Assembly (NCBI RefSeq): GCF_010020825.1
Contig: NZ_JAACJE010000001.1
Location: 496,001-560,000 of the forward strand
Source of the DNA: Acidovorax sp. 210-6
GTDB taxonomy: Bacteria; Pseudomonadota; Gammaproteobacteria; Burkholderiales; Burkholderiaceae_C
DNA: 64,000 nt
Direction of reading: 5' to 3'
The translations under genes and the position numbers were made by a program. Below the pieces are notes generated by a model. It was not told the origin of the DNA and made no database searches. It saw nothing but the letters and a program-made list of their open reading frames with translations. This document shows positions 1-8,922 of this stretch, piece by piece; positions within the stretch are counted from its first letter, which is position 1; every line of letters begins with the position of its first letter.

Positions 1-1
1 C

Positions 2-625
2 TACTGCCTCACGCCCGGCAGCGCGCACCAGGTGCTGCAACTGGCGCAGCGCCACGGCTTTCATATCGTCGAGGACGACACCTACAGCCACATCGCGCCG
101 GAGCACGCCACGCGCCTGTGCGCGCTCGACGGCCTGCAACGCACCATCTACGTGAGCGGCTTTGCCAAGATCCTGGCGCCGAGCTGGCGTGTGGGCTACC
201 TCGCCGCACCCGCAGAGCTGTGCGAGCGGCTGCTCGACACCAAGCTGCTGTCCACATTGACCACCCCCTCGGTGCTGGAGCAGGCCATGGCGCTGTGCAT
301 AGACCAGGGCCAGCTGCGCCGCCACGCCGAGCGCATCCGCCTGCGCCTGGCCCAGGCGCGTGAGCGCAGCGTGCGCCTGGCGCTGCAGGCAGGCTGTCGC
401 TTCGTGGCGGAACCTGCGGGCCTGTTCGGCTGGGTGGACACCGGGGTGGACACCGATGCACTCGCTCAGCGCATGCTGGATGAGGGCTATCTGCTCGCCC
501 CTGGGGCGTTGTTCCACGCCAGCCGCCAGCCCAGCACGCTCATGCGCATCAATTTCAGCACCACGCAGGATGCCGCGTTCTGGTCCGTGTTCGAACGCAT
601 CCGCGACCAGATGCCTGCGGCATGA
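2..625 (+). CDS. PLP-dependent aminotransferase domain protein, C-terminal part (MocR/aminotransferase class I-II)
   Basis: The reading frame is open from the left edge, so only about the last 207 residues are present. It shows the end of a fold-type I aminotransferase: an ED-D-Y stretch near the start (VEDDTYS), then SGFAKILAPSWRVGY, whose lysine is in the place of the PLP-binding lysine and whose arginine-glycine-tyrosine follows as in the family. Near the end, RINFS contains the arginine that usually binds the substrate carboxylate. Whether an N-terminal GntR-type DNA-binding domain is present (MocR regulator) or this is a free aminotransferase cannot be seen. It is convergent with the HDOD gene, 41 bp away. 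Confidence 0.8.
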   Translation, partial: YCLTPGSAHQVLQLAQRHGFHIVEDDTYSHIAPEHATRLCALDGLQRTIYVSGFAKILAPSWRVGYLAAPAELCERLLDTKLLSTLTTPSVLEQAMALCIDQGQLRRHAERIRLRLAQARERSVRLALQAGCRFVAEPAGLFGWVDTGVDTDALAQRMLDEGYLLAPGALFHASRQPSTLMRINFSTTQDAAFWSVFERIRDQMPAA

Positions 626-666
626 AACCCGCGCGGGCAGCCGCGCAAGGGCCGCCTCGCCGCGCC

Positions 667-1899
667 TCAGGCGGGAGTGCCCCTTCGTGTACTTGCCAGG
701 GTCCGCAGCAGGATGCGGTTGATGTCCTCCTGCTCCATCTCGTGGTCCGTGCAGAGCTGGTGGATGGCGCTGGCGTCATCGGTCTCCAGGGCGCGGGCCA
801 TTTGCAGGCAAGGGGCGTAGGGGCCGTGGTTCATGACGATGGCGTCAAACACCCGGTCGGACAGGGGAATGCGGTGCAGGATGGTGCCCACCGGTTCGCC
901 CAGCAAATCGTCCAGTTGCGACAGCAGCCCGCACAGGTACACCTCGCTGCGCAGTTCGTGCTGCAGGCCGGGCTCGATGAGTTGCTCCATCAGGCGTGCG
1001 CGCAGCACCATGGACTCGCGCACCGGGCGCAGGTCGGCCTCGGTGCTGGCGTGCGGGAGCTGGTCGCCCAGCCACTTGCGGATGGAGCCATAGCCCATCA
1101 TCACCAGGCCACGGCGCAGCGAGTCGATGCCCGTACGCAAGCCCAGCGAGGCCGAGTTGGTATAGACCATGAAACGGTAGGCCAGCAGCGGGTCTTCGCC
1201 CAGGATGCCCTCGAACACGTCGAGCGACTGCTCGGCGTCGATGGCCTTGAGCAGCTTGAGGATGGTCGCGTGCGCCGGCTGCATGGGCTGGTGGCGCAGG
1301 CTGTAGAGCACGTCCTCCTTGGGCCAGCCGGCCAGGGCCACGGCGCGGTGTTCATCCAGGCAGTGGGACATGAGCGCACGGCTGGCAATGTCTTCGTACA
1401 TCTGCCCGTCGATCACCGGGCTGGTGCCCTGCCCGGGGGGGTGGTGGGTGCCGGGGCGGGCCGGGGGCGATGCCTGCAGCGCTGCCATGGCTTCTTCGGG
1501 CTGCAGGCTCAGCAGGCTGTTGTCGAAGCAGCGGGCCACCTCGGGCTCGGGCAAGCGACCCAGCGGCCCGCGCCACACCAGCCGCAGGCCGCGCTGGTGG
1601 GCGGCCTGCACCTGGGCAAACAGGGCCGAATCGCCCAGCCACTGGCCGGGCACCAGAATCCAGGGGCTGCCGCGCGGTGCGTGTTCCAGCAGGTCGCTCA
1701 GCAACTGGCGTGACAGCGGCGAGATGAGCAGTGGCGGTGAGCTGGCGGACCACATTTCCTGCACGGTGCGCAGCAGGTGGGGCGCATCCACGCCCACGGC
1801 GGCTGCCTCGCGCACGTACAACTGCACACCGGCCAGCGAACGCGCTGCACCCCACAAAGGGCGGTAGCCCAGAACCAGACTGCCAAGGACGGATTGCAC
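667..1899 (-). CDS. HDOD domain signalling protein
   Basis: A 410-residue protein with a degenerate EAL-like N-terminal half (about residues 1-190) and a C-terminal HDOD domain (about 195-395), the YuxH-like arrangement. The HDOD part shows the typical LLKAIDAEQSLDVFEGILGEDPLLAYRFMVYTNSA run and the LRRGLVMMGYGSIRKWL segment. HDOD proteins act in bacterial signalling and often affect motility or c-di-GMP responses; no catalytic metal motif is expected. It starts only 2 bp after the flgL stop on the same strand, so it is probably the last gene of the flagellar transcript, which suggests a motility role by inference. Confidence 0.8.
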   Translation of the reverse strand: MQSVLGSLVLGYRPLWGAARSLAGVQLYVREAAAVGVDAPHLLRTVQEMWSASSPPLLISPLSRQLLSDLLEHAPRGSPWILVPGQWLGDSALFAQVQAAHQRGLRLVWRGPLGRLPEPEVARCFDNSLLSLQPEEAMAALQASPPARPGTHHPPGQGTSPVIDGQMYEDIASRALMSHCLDEHRAVALAGWPKEDVLYSLRHQPMQPAHATILKLLKAIDAEQSLDVFEGILGEDPLLAYRFMVYTNSASLGLRTGIDSLRRGLVMMGYGSIRKWLGDQLPHASTEADLRPVRESMVLRARLMEQLIEPGLQHELRSEVYLCGLLSQLDDLLGEPVGTILHRIPLSDRVFDAIVMNHGPYAPCLQMARALETDDASAIHQLCTDHEMEQEDINRILLRTLASTRRGTPA

Positions 1900-1901
1900 T
1901 A

Positions 1902-3155
1902 TCAGGAAATGAAGTTGAACAGCGACATCTTCTGAACCATGGAGTAGGACTTGAGCGCTGCCTCGTAACCCACCTGCTGGTTCTGGAAGTCCGAGATGCC
2001 CTTGATCATATCCAGATCCTCCGCCCTTGAGCGGTCGCCTTCGAGCTGCGTGGAGCGGGTTTCCTGGTTGCCCGTGATGCGGTCGGCCCGGTTGAGCAGT
2101 TCGCCCGCGTAGCCGCGCACTGCCTGCATGCGCTCCAGGCCGCGGTCGATGTTGGCCAGCGCCTGGCCCACGGCCTGCGCTGCGGCATTGCTGTGGGGGG
2201 AGCCGCCAATCTCACGCACGGCGGTGTCCATCACGCTGAACACGCTGGAGCTGGGCTCCAGGGTCACGGTGTCGCCGTTGGCGGGCGTGCCCTTGATCTC
2301 GAAGCTCAGGCCCGGGATGGTGGTGATGCCAATGGTCACCGGCTTGTCGGCCGGGAAGTCGGGCACGGTCACCGGCGGCAGGCTCACGGCCGTGGTGGTG
2401 TTGGTGATGGTGTAGGTGGCGGTGAGCGTGCCCGGTGTGGCCCCTGGTCCCACGCCGCTGAAGACGACCTGGTAGTTGTCGCCCGTCACCAGCGAGGGGT
2501 CGGTGGTGGTGATGGCGGTGGTGCCAAACTGCCGATCCGGCGGCGTGGTGCTGATGCTGGCGTGGTACACGCCATCGCGCTGGGGGCGGAACATGAAGGC
2601 CGCATCGCCATCGAGCGTGAGCGGGATGGACACGGTGTCTGCGGCCGATTGGCCGGGCAGGCCCTCGAAGCTGTAGCCCGGCGGCGGTGCCAATGGCCCC
2701 AGGAAGGGCTGCAGCGCGCTGCCCAGGCTGTTGAACAGGGGCAGTCCGTTGGTGTCCTTGCGGTTGGCCACGTCGATGAACTGGTCGCGCAGGCTTTGGA
2801 TTTGCTGGGCAATGGTCTTGCGGTCGTTGGGGGTCAGCGTGCCGCTGCCCGCCTTGACCATGAGTTCGCGCATTTCCTGCACCAGGTTGACGGCATCGCC
2901 CAAAGAGCCTTCGGCCTGGGCGATGGCATTGCGCTGCACTTCCAGTGCGCGCTGCTCGGTCTGAATGCGGGTGATGCGGGTGAGCGCGCGCTCGGCCTGG
3001 GCGGCGGCCACCGGGTCGTCGCTGGGGCGCACCACGCGCTTGCCCGAGGTCAGGTTGTCCTGCAGGCCCACCAGGCTGGAATGGCGCTCACCCAGGTTGC
3101 GCAGGGCGTTGTCGTACATGTTCGCGGTACCGACGCGCATGAATGTGTTGCTCAT
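1902..3155 (-). CDS. flgL: Flagellar hook-filament junction protein FlgL (HAP3)
   Basis: A 417-residue hook-associated protein that joins the hook to the filament together with FlgK. The N-terminus has the flagellin-like D0/D1 helices (MRVGTANMYDNALRNLGERHSSLVGLQ, LTSGKRVVRPSDDP), and the C-terminus ends in the matching helix (QNQQVGYEAALKSYSMVQKMSLFNFI). The start used is preceded by an AAGGAG ribosome site about 9 bp upstream; an ATG five codons later is the alternative. It follows flgK by 20 bp in the same transcript. The middle domain (residues 130-290) is rich in Thr, Pro and Gly and is the variable surface part. Confidence 0.95.
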   Translation of the reverse strand: MSNTFMRVGTANMYDNALRNLGERHSSLVGLQDNLTSGKRVVRPSDDPVAAAQAERALTRITRIQTEQRALEVQRNAIAQAEGSLGDAVNLVQEMRELMVKAGSGTLTPNDRKTIAQQIQSLRDQFIDVANRKDTNGLPLFNSLGSALQPFLGPLAPPPGYSFEGLPGQSAADTVSIPLTLDGDAAFMFRPQRDGVYHASISTTPPDRQFGTTAITTTDPSLVTGDNYQVVFSGVGPGATPGTLTATYTITNTTTAVSLPPVTVPDFPADKPVTIGITTIPGLSFEIKGTPANGDTVTLEPSSSVFSVMDTAVREIGGSPHSNAAAQAVGQALANIDRGLERMQAVRGYAGELLNRADRITGNQETRSTQLEGDRSRAEDLDMIKGISDFQNQQVGYEAALKSYSMVQKMSLFNFIS

Positions 3156-3175
3156 GTCAGTGCTCCTTGCGCGGG

Positions 3176-5128
3176 TCAGCGGCCCATGCTGGAAATCAGG
3201 CTGTCAAAGACGTTCTGCGCAATCTGGATCATCTTGGCAGAAGCCTGGTAAGCCTGCTGGTATTGGATCAGACGCGCGGCCTCTTCGTCCAGATTGACGC
3301 CGGAGACGGCGGTGCGGTCGCCTTCGAGCTGGGAGGCGATCTTTTCCGACACCTGGGCGGCAAACTGCGCGCTCTGCGTGCGTGTGCCCACCTGCGCCAT
3401 CAGGCCGGCGTAGCCGTCGGCCAGGGTCGCATCGTCAAACATCTTCACGTCGCGCAGGCCCAGCAGTGCACTGGCGTTGCCTGCATTGCGCTTGTACCAG
3501 TCGCCGTAGGCGGGGTCCAGCGCATTGCCGATGACCACGGTGTCCCCCGCCGCCGGGCTGCCGCTGAGCGTGATGGACCAGCCCGTGGGTGGCACGGCCG
3601 TGTCGTAGTTGATGGGTTGCCCCGACACGTAGTTGTGCACCACGGCGCCCGTGTCCGAGCGCGTGTAGGTGTTGGGGCCGGTGAAGGTCAGCGTCACGGG
3701 CACCGTCGCTCCGGGCGGGTTGGTGAGCGCCTTCAGGCTCGCCATCTTGAGCTGCCCGGTGTTGTTGGGGCCCAGCGTGGCGTTCACTGGGCTGGCCGCC
3801 GCCAGGTCGCGCGGCGAATACACCATGGAGTCGATGTTGTTGGCCGCGCCCTGCAGCGAGTTGATGAGGAAACGATCGCCCGCCACCGGTGCACCGGTGA
3901 TGGTCAGCGCCAGCCCCTGGTCGGCAAACAGGGCGTTGAGGCTGGTGTAGCCTGGCGGCGGCAGCGCCGGGCCGAATTCAAAGAACTTGCCGTCCGACAG
4001 GCGCTGCACGCTGCCTGCGTTGGCCGCAGTGAAGCTGATCTCGTAGTTGGATGCAGCCAGCAGCGTGGGGTCGGACACGGCCAGTCCAATGGTGGCGCCG
4101 GAGACATTGGTGCTGGCGCCGCGGGCATCGGCCAGTGCGATGGGGGTGAACAGGTTGCCGCCGACCTGGCCATCCAGCGTCAGGCCCAGCCGGTGCTGGG
4201 TGTTCATCGATTCGCTGATCGCGACGGCCATGCGGCCCAGCAGGTTGCGACCCTCGGCCAGGTCGCTGTTGTTGAAGCGCAGCAGGCCCGCCACTTCGCC
4301 GCCGCCCAGCATGCCTTCGTTCAGCTCGATGGAGGCGCCCCCAGCGGTATGGAAAACGACCTTCAAATCCCCGCTGCCGGGGTACAGGCTGGCGTTGTCG
4401 ATGCTGAGGGTGGCGGCCGTGGTGCCCAGCACCAGCGGCTGGCTGGAGGCCACAAACACGCTCATGGAGCCGTCGTCGGCTTCGACCTGCGTGGTCTGCA
4501 GGTAGCGGTTGAGGTTGCGGATCAGCGTGTCGCGCTGGTCCAGCAGGTCGTTGGGCGGCTGCCCGGAGCCCTTGGCGCGTGCAATCTGCTCGTTCACCGA
4601 AGCCAGGCTTTTGGCAATGGTGTTGATGTCGTTGATCGCGCCGTCCAGTTCGTAGCGCACCGTGCTCTGGATTTCGTCGAGGCGCTCGGCCGCGGTGCGC
4701 ATCCGGCCCGCGGTCTCATCGATGCGCGTGAGCACCAGGTTGCGCGCCGACAGGTCCGTGGGCGCGGTGACCACGTCCGAGAAGGCGTTCATCATGTCGT
4801 TGATGGCTGCGCCCAGGCCCGCGGTACCACCGGCGAACACGTCCTGCAACTGGTTGAGGCGCGTGGAACGGATCGCATCACCCGCCGACACCGACGCCGC
4901 CGAGGCCGCCTGGCGCGTCAGCAGCTCGCTGTGGTTGCGGATGATGGTGTCAACGTTGACCCCCTTGCCGATGTACCCGCCCCCCGTGAACTGGCCCTGC
5001 ACGGTGGACAGCACCACGCTCTGGCGTGAATAGCCCGGCGTGCTGACGTTGGCAATGTTGTGCCCCGCCGTCTGCAAGGCCACCTGGTTGGCCAGCAGGG
5101 CCCGGGCACCGACGTTGAGCAGGCTCAT
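3176..5128 (-). CDS. flgK: Flagellar hook-associated protein FlgK (HAP1)
   Basis: A 650-residue hook-filament junction protein. The N-terminus (SLLNVGARALLANQVALQTAGHNIANVSTPGYSRQ) is the conserved flagellar rod/hook/HAP motif with ANVxTPGYSR, and the C-terminus (EEAARLIQYQQAYQASAKMIQIAQNVFDSL) is the matching terminal coiled-coil helix. It is secreted by the flagellar type III export apparatus and has no signal peptide. It is longer than the E. coli protein (about 550), with the extra length in the Thr/Ala/Gly-rich middle domains. A GGGGAGAAG ribosome site precedes the ATG. It lies 15 bp after flgJ. Confidence 0.95.
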   Translation of the reverse strand: MSLLNVGARALLANQVALQTAGHNIANVSTPGYSRQSVVLSTVQGQFTGGGYIGKGVNVDTIIRNHSELLTRQAASAASVSAGDAIRSTRLNQLQDVFAGGTAGLGAAINDMMNAFSDVVTAPTDLSARNLVLTRIDETAGRMRTAAERLDEIQSTVRYELDGAINDINTIAKSLASVNEQIARAKGSGQPPNDLLDQRDTLIRNLNRYLQTTQVEADDGSMSVFVASSQPLVLGTTAATLSIDNASLYPGSGDLKVVFHTAGGASIELNEGMLGGGEVAGLLRFNNSDLAEGRNLLGRMAVAISESMNTQHRLGLTLDGQVGGNLFTPIALADARGASTNVSGATIGLAVSDPTLLAASNYEISFTAANAGSVQRLSDGKFFEFGPALPPPGYTSLNALFADQGLALTITGAPVAGDRFLINSLQGAANNIDSMVYSPRDLAAASPVNATLGPNNTGQLKMASLKALTNPPGATVPVTLTFTGPNTYTRSDTGAVVHNYVSGQPINYDTAVPPTGWSITLSGSPAAGDTVVIGNALDPAYGDWYKRNAGNASALLGLRDVKMFDDATLADGYAGLMAQVGTRTQSAQFAAQVSEKIASQLEGDRTAVSGVNLDEEAARLIQYQQAYQASAKMIQIAQNVFDSLISSMGR

Positions 5129-5143
5129 GTGCTTCTCCCCAGC

Positions 5144-6058
5144 TTAGGCCAATGCCCGCTGTGCCCGCAGTGCGCTGTTGATCGCGCCGCTGAGCTTTCT
5201 CGCGTACTCGGGATCGGTGGCGTAGCCCGCCTTCTGCAGCGCGGCTGCGTAGGCCACGGCAGAGCCTGTCTTGGCGACGGATTCGGCTTTCTCGTAGCGT
5301 GGGCTTTCCTTGATGAGGCGTGCGTAGTCGCGGAACGACTCTTCGTAGGAGTCGTAGGCGCGGAACTTGGCCGTCACCTTGCGTGGCTTGCCATCGATGT
5401 ACTCGGTGGTGGTCACCTCGGCCACCTTGCCCGTCCAGCCCTTGGTGGCCTTGATGCCGAACAGGTTGAACGAGTCGCTGCCATCGGCCTTCTTGATGGC
5501 GCTCTTGCCCCAGCCGGTTTCGTGGCCTGCCTGGCCCAGCATGAAGGCGGCGGGGATGCCGCTCTCCTGCGCTACGCGCTCGGCGGTGCCGCTGAGGTGC
5601 TGGACGAAGGCGTCGCGCCCGGTGGGGGCGGGGGTGGTGGTGACTGGGCCGGATGTGGGCGCGCTGTTCTTGAGGGCTCCGCCCAGGCTCAGGGTGGAAG
5701 GGGTGGTGGCATGGCTGGCCGCCGCAGGTTCCACACCCATGGCCTGTGCCAACTGGCGGGCAATGATCTCGGACAGCCCGCCAGGTTGGCCCGACATCTG
5801 CACCGAGAGTTGCTGGTCCAGCATGTCCGTGCCCAGGTCGCCATGGGCGCCGTCGAGCAGGCCGGATTTCATGGTGGCCTCGCGCATGCTCTTGATCATC
5901 TCGCGCATGAACAGCGACTCGAACTGGCGCGCCGCCTCCTTGGTGGCGGCGGGGTCGTTCTGGGTGGCGTCGCGCTTGAGGTTTTGCAGCGACTGCACGT
6001 CCGCCGCCAGCCCTTGGCCAGCGTGCAGGGGGTGCGAGGAGGACAGGGAGAAGGCCAT
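5144..6058 (-). CDS. flgJ: Flagellar rod assembly protein / peptidoglycan hydrolase FlgJ
   Basis: A 304-residue dual-domain FlgJ. Residues 1 to about 110 are the rod-capping domain (AARQFESLFMREMIKSMREATMKSGLLDG). A Ser/Thr/Pro linker follows, then a C-terminal glucosaminidase domain of the GH73 type from about residue 150 (FVQHLSGTAERVAQESGIPAAFMLGQAGHETGWGKSAI); the Glu of GHETGWG is the likely catalytic residue. It opens the peptidoglycan for rod growth in the periplasm. The stop-to-start spacing from flgI is 1 bp, so the two are co-transcribed. Confidence 0.95.
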   Translation of the reverse strand: MAFSLSSSHPLHAGQGLAADVQSLQNLKRDATQNDPAATKEAARQFESLFMREMIKSMREATMKSGLLDGAHGDLGTDMLDQQLSVQMSGQPGGLSEIIARQLAQAMGVEPAAASHATTPSTLSLGGALKNSAPTSGPVTTTPAPTGRDAFVQHLSGTAERVAQESGIPAAFMLGQAGHETGWGKSAIKKADGSDSFNLFGIKATKGWTGKVAEVTTTEYIDGKPRKVTAKFRAYDSYEESFRDYARLIKESPRYEKAESVAKTGSAVAYAAALQKAGYATDPEYARKLSGAINSALRAQRALA

Positions 6059-6059
6059 G

Positions 6060-7202
6060 CTAGATCACCTCCAACTCCGCGTTGAGCGCACCTGCGGCCT
6101 TGATGGCCTGCAGAATGGCCAGCAGGTCTTGCGGCGTGGCGCCCAGCCCGTTGAGCGCGCGCACCACGTCGGACAACTGCGCCGATGCTGGCATTTGGAT
6201 GATGTTGCCCGGGTCCTGGTTGATCTGGATATCGCTTTGTTGTGTGACCACCGTCTGGCCTTGTGACAGCGGTGCGGGCTGGCTGATGACCGGGCGGCTG
6301 CTGATGACGATGGACAGGTTGCCGTGCGCAATGGCGCAGGGCCCCAGCGTGACGGCCTGGTTCAGCACCACCGAGCCGGTGCGCGCATTGATCACCACCT
6401 TGGCCGAGGGCACCATGGATTCGATGGGCAACTCCTCCAGCTCGGCGATGAAGTTCACGCGGGCGTTGGGGTCGTTGGGCGCGCGCACCTGCACCGTGCG
6501 TCCGTCCAGGGCCTGGGCACGGCCCTCGCCCATGCGGGCGTTGATGGCCTGCGCCACGCGGCGTGCGGTTTGAAAATCGGATGCGTTGAGCCCGAGCGTC
6601 ACGCTGTCGCCCTCGTGCAGCGGCGTGGGCACCGAGCGCTCCACCTGCGCCCCTTGCGGAATGCGCCCGGCACTCAGGTGGTTGATCTGCACCTTGCTGC
6701 CACCCGAGGACGCGCCCGCGCCACCCACCACCAGGCTGCCTTGCGCCAGGGCGTAGATTTCGCCGTCGGCGCCGCGCAGCGGCGTGGCAATCAACATGCC
6801 GCCCTTGAGCGACTTGGCGTTGCCCATGGAGGACACGTTCACATCCACAAACTGGCCCGGCTGCGCAAAGGCGGGCAGTTGCGCCGTCACGATCACGGCC
6901 GCCACGTTCTTGAGCTGCAACTGGCCCGTCAAGTTGGGCGGCAGGCTCACGCCCATGTTCTGCAGGTAGTTCTGCAGCGACTGGGTGGTGTAGGGCATCT
7001 GCGTGGTCTGGTCGCCCGTGCCGTCCAGACCCACCACCAGGCCGTAGCCGGTGAGCTGGTTGCTGCGCACGCCCTGCACGGCCGCCACTTCCTTGATGCG
7101 CAGCGCCTGGGCGGGCCAGGCAGCGCACAGCGCCAGCACGGCCAGCAGCGGCCCGAGTAGGCGGCGGACGTTCCAGCGGAAGGAGTGGGGCGTGGCTTGC
7201 AT
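6060..7202 (-). CDS. flgI: Flagellar P-ring protein FlgI
   Basis: A 380-residue periplasmic P-ring protein with a Sec signal peptide (hydrophobic segment LLGPLLAVLALCAAWPAQA, likely cut after AQA, mature start LRIKEVA). The mature chain starts with the family signature VRSNQLTGYGLVVGLDGTGD and ends with DLLAILQAIKAAGALNAELEVI. It builds the P ring around the rod in the peptidoglycan layer with FlgA as chaperone. It is probably the first gene of a flgI-flgJ-flgK-flgL(-HDOD) transcript, because a terminator-like hairpin and a shared motif lie just upstream. Confidence 0.96.
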   Translation of the reverse strand: MQATPHSFRWNVRRLLGPLLAVLALCAAWPAQALRIKEVAAVQGVRSNQLTGYGLVVGLDGTGDQTTQMPYTTQSLQNYLQNMGVSLPPNLTGQLQLKNVAAVIVTAQLPAFAQPGQFVDVNVSSMGNAKSLKGGMLIATPLRGADGEIYALAQGSLVVGGAGASSGGSKVQINHLSAGRIPQGAQVERSVPTPLHEGDSVTLGLNASDFQTARRVAQAINARMGEGRAQALDGRTVQVRAPNDPNARVNFIAELEELPIESMVPSAKVVINARTGSVVLNQAVTLGPCAIAHGNLSIVISSRPVISQPAPLSQGQTVVTQQSDIQINQDPGNIIQMPASAQLSDVVRALNGLGATPQDLLAILQAIKAAGALNAELEVI

Positions 7203-7229
7203 GGCTTTGATTGTGGGAGCGATGCGGGA

Positions 7230-7244
7230 TTTCTAAAACCCGAA
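7230..7244 (-). promoter_or_regulatory. Flagellar promoter-region motif upstream of flgI
   Basis: The plus-strand sequence TTTCTAAAACCCGAA lies 28 bp upstream of the flgI start. The same 15-mer with one change is found at 12612-12626 upstream of flgB, the other leading gene of this cluster. The repetition at the two transcript starts suggests a regulator-binding site or promoter part for class II flagellar genes. That reading is inference; no match to a known consensus is claimed. Confidence 0.4.
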
Positions 7245-7323
7245 AAGCGGCTCCTTCACCGGCCATTTGGTGCAGTGGCGGGGCTGTTGCCCGCACCCAC
7301 CTGTTGCCTCAAAAAATACAAGC

Positions 7324-7359
7324 AAAAAATGCCCGCAGCGCTTATTTATCAGGCGCTGC
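7324..7359 (-). terminator. Terminator-like hairpin between flgH and flgI
   Basis: On the minus strand a perfect 7-bp stem GCAGCGC/GCGCTGC (7353-7359 with 7335-7341) encloses an 11-nt loop and is followed by GGGCA and six Ts, like a rho-independent terminator. It lies downstream of flgH and upstream of flgI, and would separate the flgB-H transcript from flgI-L. The hairpin is part of a short intergenic element of the family also seen at 23339-23373. Confidence 0.55.
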
Positions 7360-7388
7360 AAGCTATGAAAATGATAGCAAATAAATGC

Positions 7389-8087
7389 TCAGAACGGCAG
7401 AATGGTCATGAAAAAGCGGCCCAGCCAGCCCATGATCTGGGCCTCACTCTGGGCCCCGCGGCCGCGCGACTCCACGCGCACATTGGCCACTTGGGTCGAG
7501 TTGACGATGCTGCCGGGCTGCAGCAAGCGCGGGTCCACCGTGCCGGAGAAACGCAGCACGTCCACGTTCTGGTTCACGCCGATCTGCTTTTCACCCGCCA
7601 CCACCAGGTGGCCGTTGGGCAGCACGTCGATGACGGTCGTCGTGATCGAGCCCTCGAACTTGTTGGCACTCTCGGTGCCGCCTTTGCCGGCAAAGGCATT
7701 GCCCGACTTGGCGGCCAGCTTGGTCTTGTCGGTGAAGGTGGAGCCCACGAACGGCAGCGCCGTGATGCCGCCGGACACATCGGAACTGCGGTCCACAGTG
7801 GAAGAAGACTTCTGGCTGGCGGTGATGTTCTCGACGATCTGAATCGTCACCATATCGCCCACCATGCGCGCGCGCCGGTCTTCGAACATGGGGCGGTAGC
7901 TGGCCTGCTGGAACAGGCTGCCCGTGGCAGGCTGCGGAGCCATGCGCGGCTGGGTGGTCAGCGCTGGTGGCGTGGTGGGCAGCACGTCCACCGGCGGGGC
8001 GGGCGAGAGGCTGGCGCAACCGGCCAGCCAGGCGGCGCACAGCAGGGCGCCCAGGCGCAGGGCAGAGGGGGAGAGCAGGCGTTTCAT
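7389..8087 (-). CDS. flgH: Flagellar L-ring lipoprotein FlgH
   Basis: A 232-residue outer-membrane L-ring protein. The N-terminus is a lipoprotein signal peptide with lipobox LAGC, Cys24 being the acylation site. The family signature VGDMVTIQIVENITASQKSSSTVDRSS follows at about residues 95-120, and the C-terminus has GRGAQSEAQIMGWLGRFFMTILPF. It sits between flgG and flgI, as in most FlhDC-type clusters. Confidence 0.96.
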   Translation of the reverse strand: MKRLLSPSALRLGALLCAAWLAGCASLSPAPPVDVLPTTPPALTTQPRMAPQPATGSLFQQASYRPMFEDRRARMVGDMVTIQIVENITASQKSSSTVDRSSDVSGGITALPFVGSTFTDKTKLAAKSGNAFAGKGGTESANKFEGSITTTVIDVLPNGHLVVAGEKQIGVNQNVDVLRFSGTVDPRLLQPGSIVNSTQVANVRVESRGRGAQSEAQIMGWLGRFFMTILPF

Positions 8088-8114
8088 GGTGTGGCTCCGT
8101 GGCGCAAGAGAGGT

Positions 8115-8897
8115 TCAGAGCTGGCTGAGCTTGGCCAGCATCTGGTCGCTGGTCTGGATGGCCTTGGAGTTCATCTCGTAGGCGCGCTGGGTCTGGATCA
8201 TGTTGACCAGCTCTTCCACCACGTTGATGTTGGACGACTCCAGGAACCCCTGCTTGATGAAGCCCAGCCCGTTGGTGCCGGGCGTGCCCTGTTGCGGCTG
8301 GCCCGAGGCGGCCGATTCCTTGAACAGGTTCTGGCCCACGGGCTCCAGGCCCGCGGGGTTGATGAAACTGGACATGGCCAGGCTGCCCAACTGTTGCGGC
8401 TGGGTGTTGCCTGCCACGATGGCGGAGACCACGCCGTCCGCGCTGATGCTGATGCTGGTGGCCCCTTGCGGTACGGTGATGCCGTTGGCCACCGGCAGGC
8501 CGCTGGAGGTGACCACGCGGCCCTGGGCGTCCACCTGGAAGGAGCCATCGCGCGTGTAGCCGATGGTGCCGTCGGGCATGGTGACCTCGAAGAAGCCGTT
8601 GCCGTTGATGGCCACGTCCAGGCTGTTCTTGGTTTCCTGCAGCGAACCCTGGGTGAAGTTGCGGCTGGTGGCCACGGTGCGCACGCCCAGGCCCAGGTGC
8701 AGGCCGGTGGGCAACTGGTTTTGCTCGGTGGTGTTGGCACCCACCTGGCGCAGGTTCTGGTAGATCAGGTCTTCGAACACCGCGTTGTTGCGCTTGAAGC
8801 CCGTGGTCGAGACGTTGGCCAGGTTGTGTGAGATCACGTCCAGCTGTGTTTGCTGGGCAGTCATGCCGGTCTTGGCAATCCAGAGGGAATTCATCAT
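8115..8897 (-). CDS. flgG: Flagellar distal rod protein FlgG
   Basis: A 260-residue distal rod protein, the usual length. The N-terminus MNSLWIAKTGMTAQQTQLDVISHNLANVSTTGFKR carries the conserved rod motif, and the C-terminus (SSNINVVEELVNMIQTQRAYEMNSKAIQTSDQMLAKLSQL) is nearly identical to the family end. It follows flgF by 25 bp on the same strand and is exported by the flagellar secretion apparatus. Confidence 0.97.
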   Translation of the reverse strand: MMNSLWIAKTGMTAQQTQLDVISHNLANVSTTGFKRNNAVFEDLIYQNLRQVGANTTEQNQLPTGLHLGLGVRTVATSRNFTQGSLQETKNSLDVAINGNGFFEVTMPDGTIGYTRDGSFQVDAQGRVVTSSGLPVANGITVPQGATSISISADGVVSAIVAGNTQPQQLGSLAMSSFINPAGLEPVGQNLFKESAASGQPQQGTPGTNGLGFIKQGFLESSNINVVEELVNMIQTQRAYEMNSKAIQTSDQMLAKLSQL

Positions 8898-8922
8898 GGC
8901 GGTATCTCCTGGCGGGTGGCGC

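Noticed and set aside
622-1713. Long plus-strand frame opposite the HDOD gene
   Set aside because: Same cause; the minus strand carries recognisable HDOD motifs, the plus frame carries none.
3143-5029. Long open frame on the plus strand opposite flgK
   Set aside because: It is a by-product of high GC and third-position bias opposite a clear flagellar gene; its translation is low-complexity His/Gln/Val/Gly-rich and matches no family.
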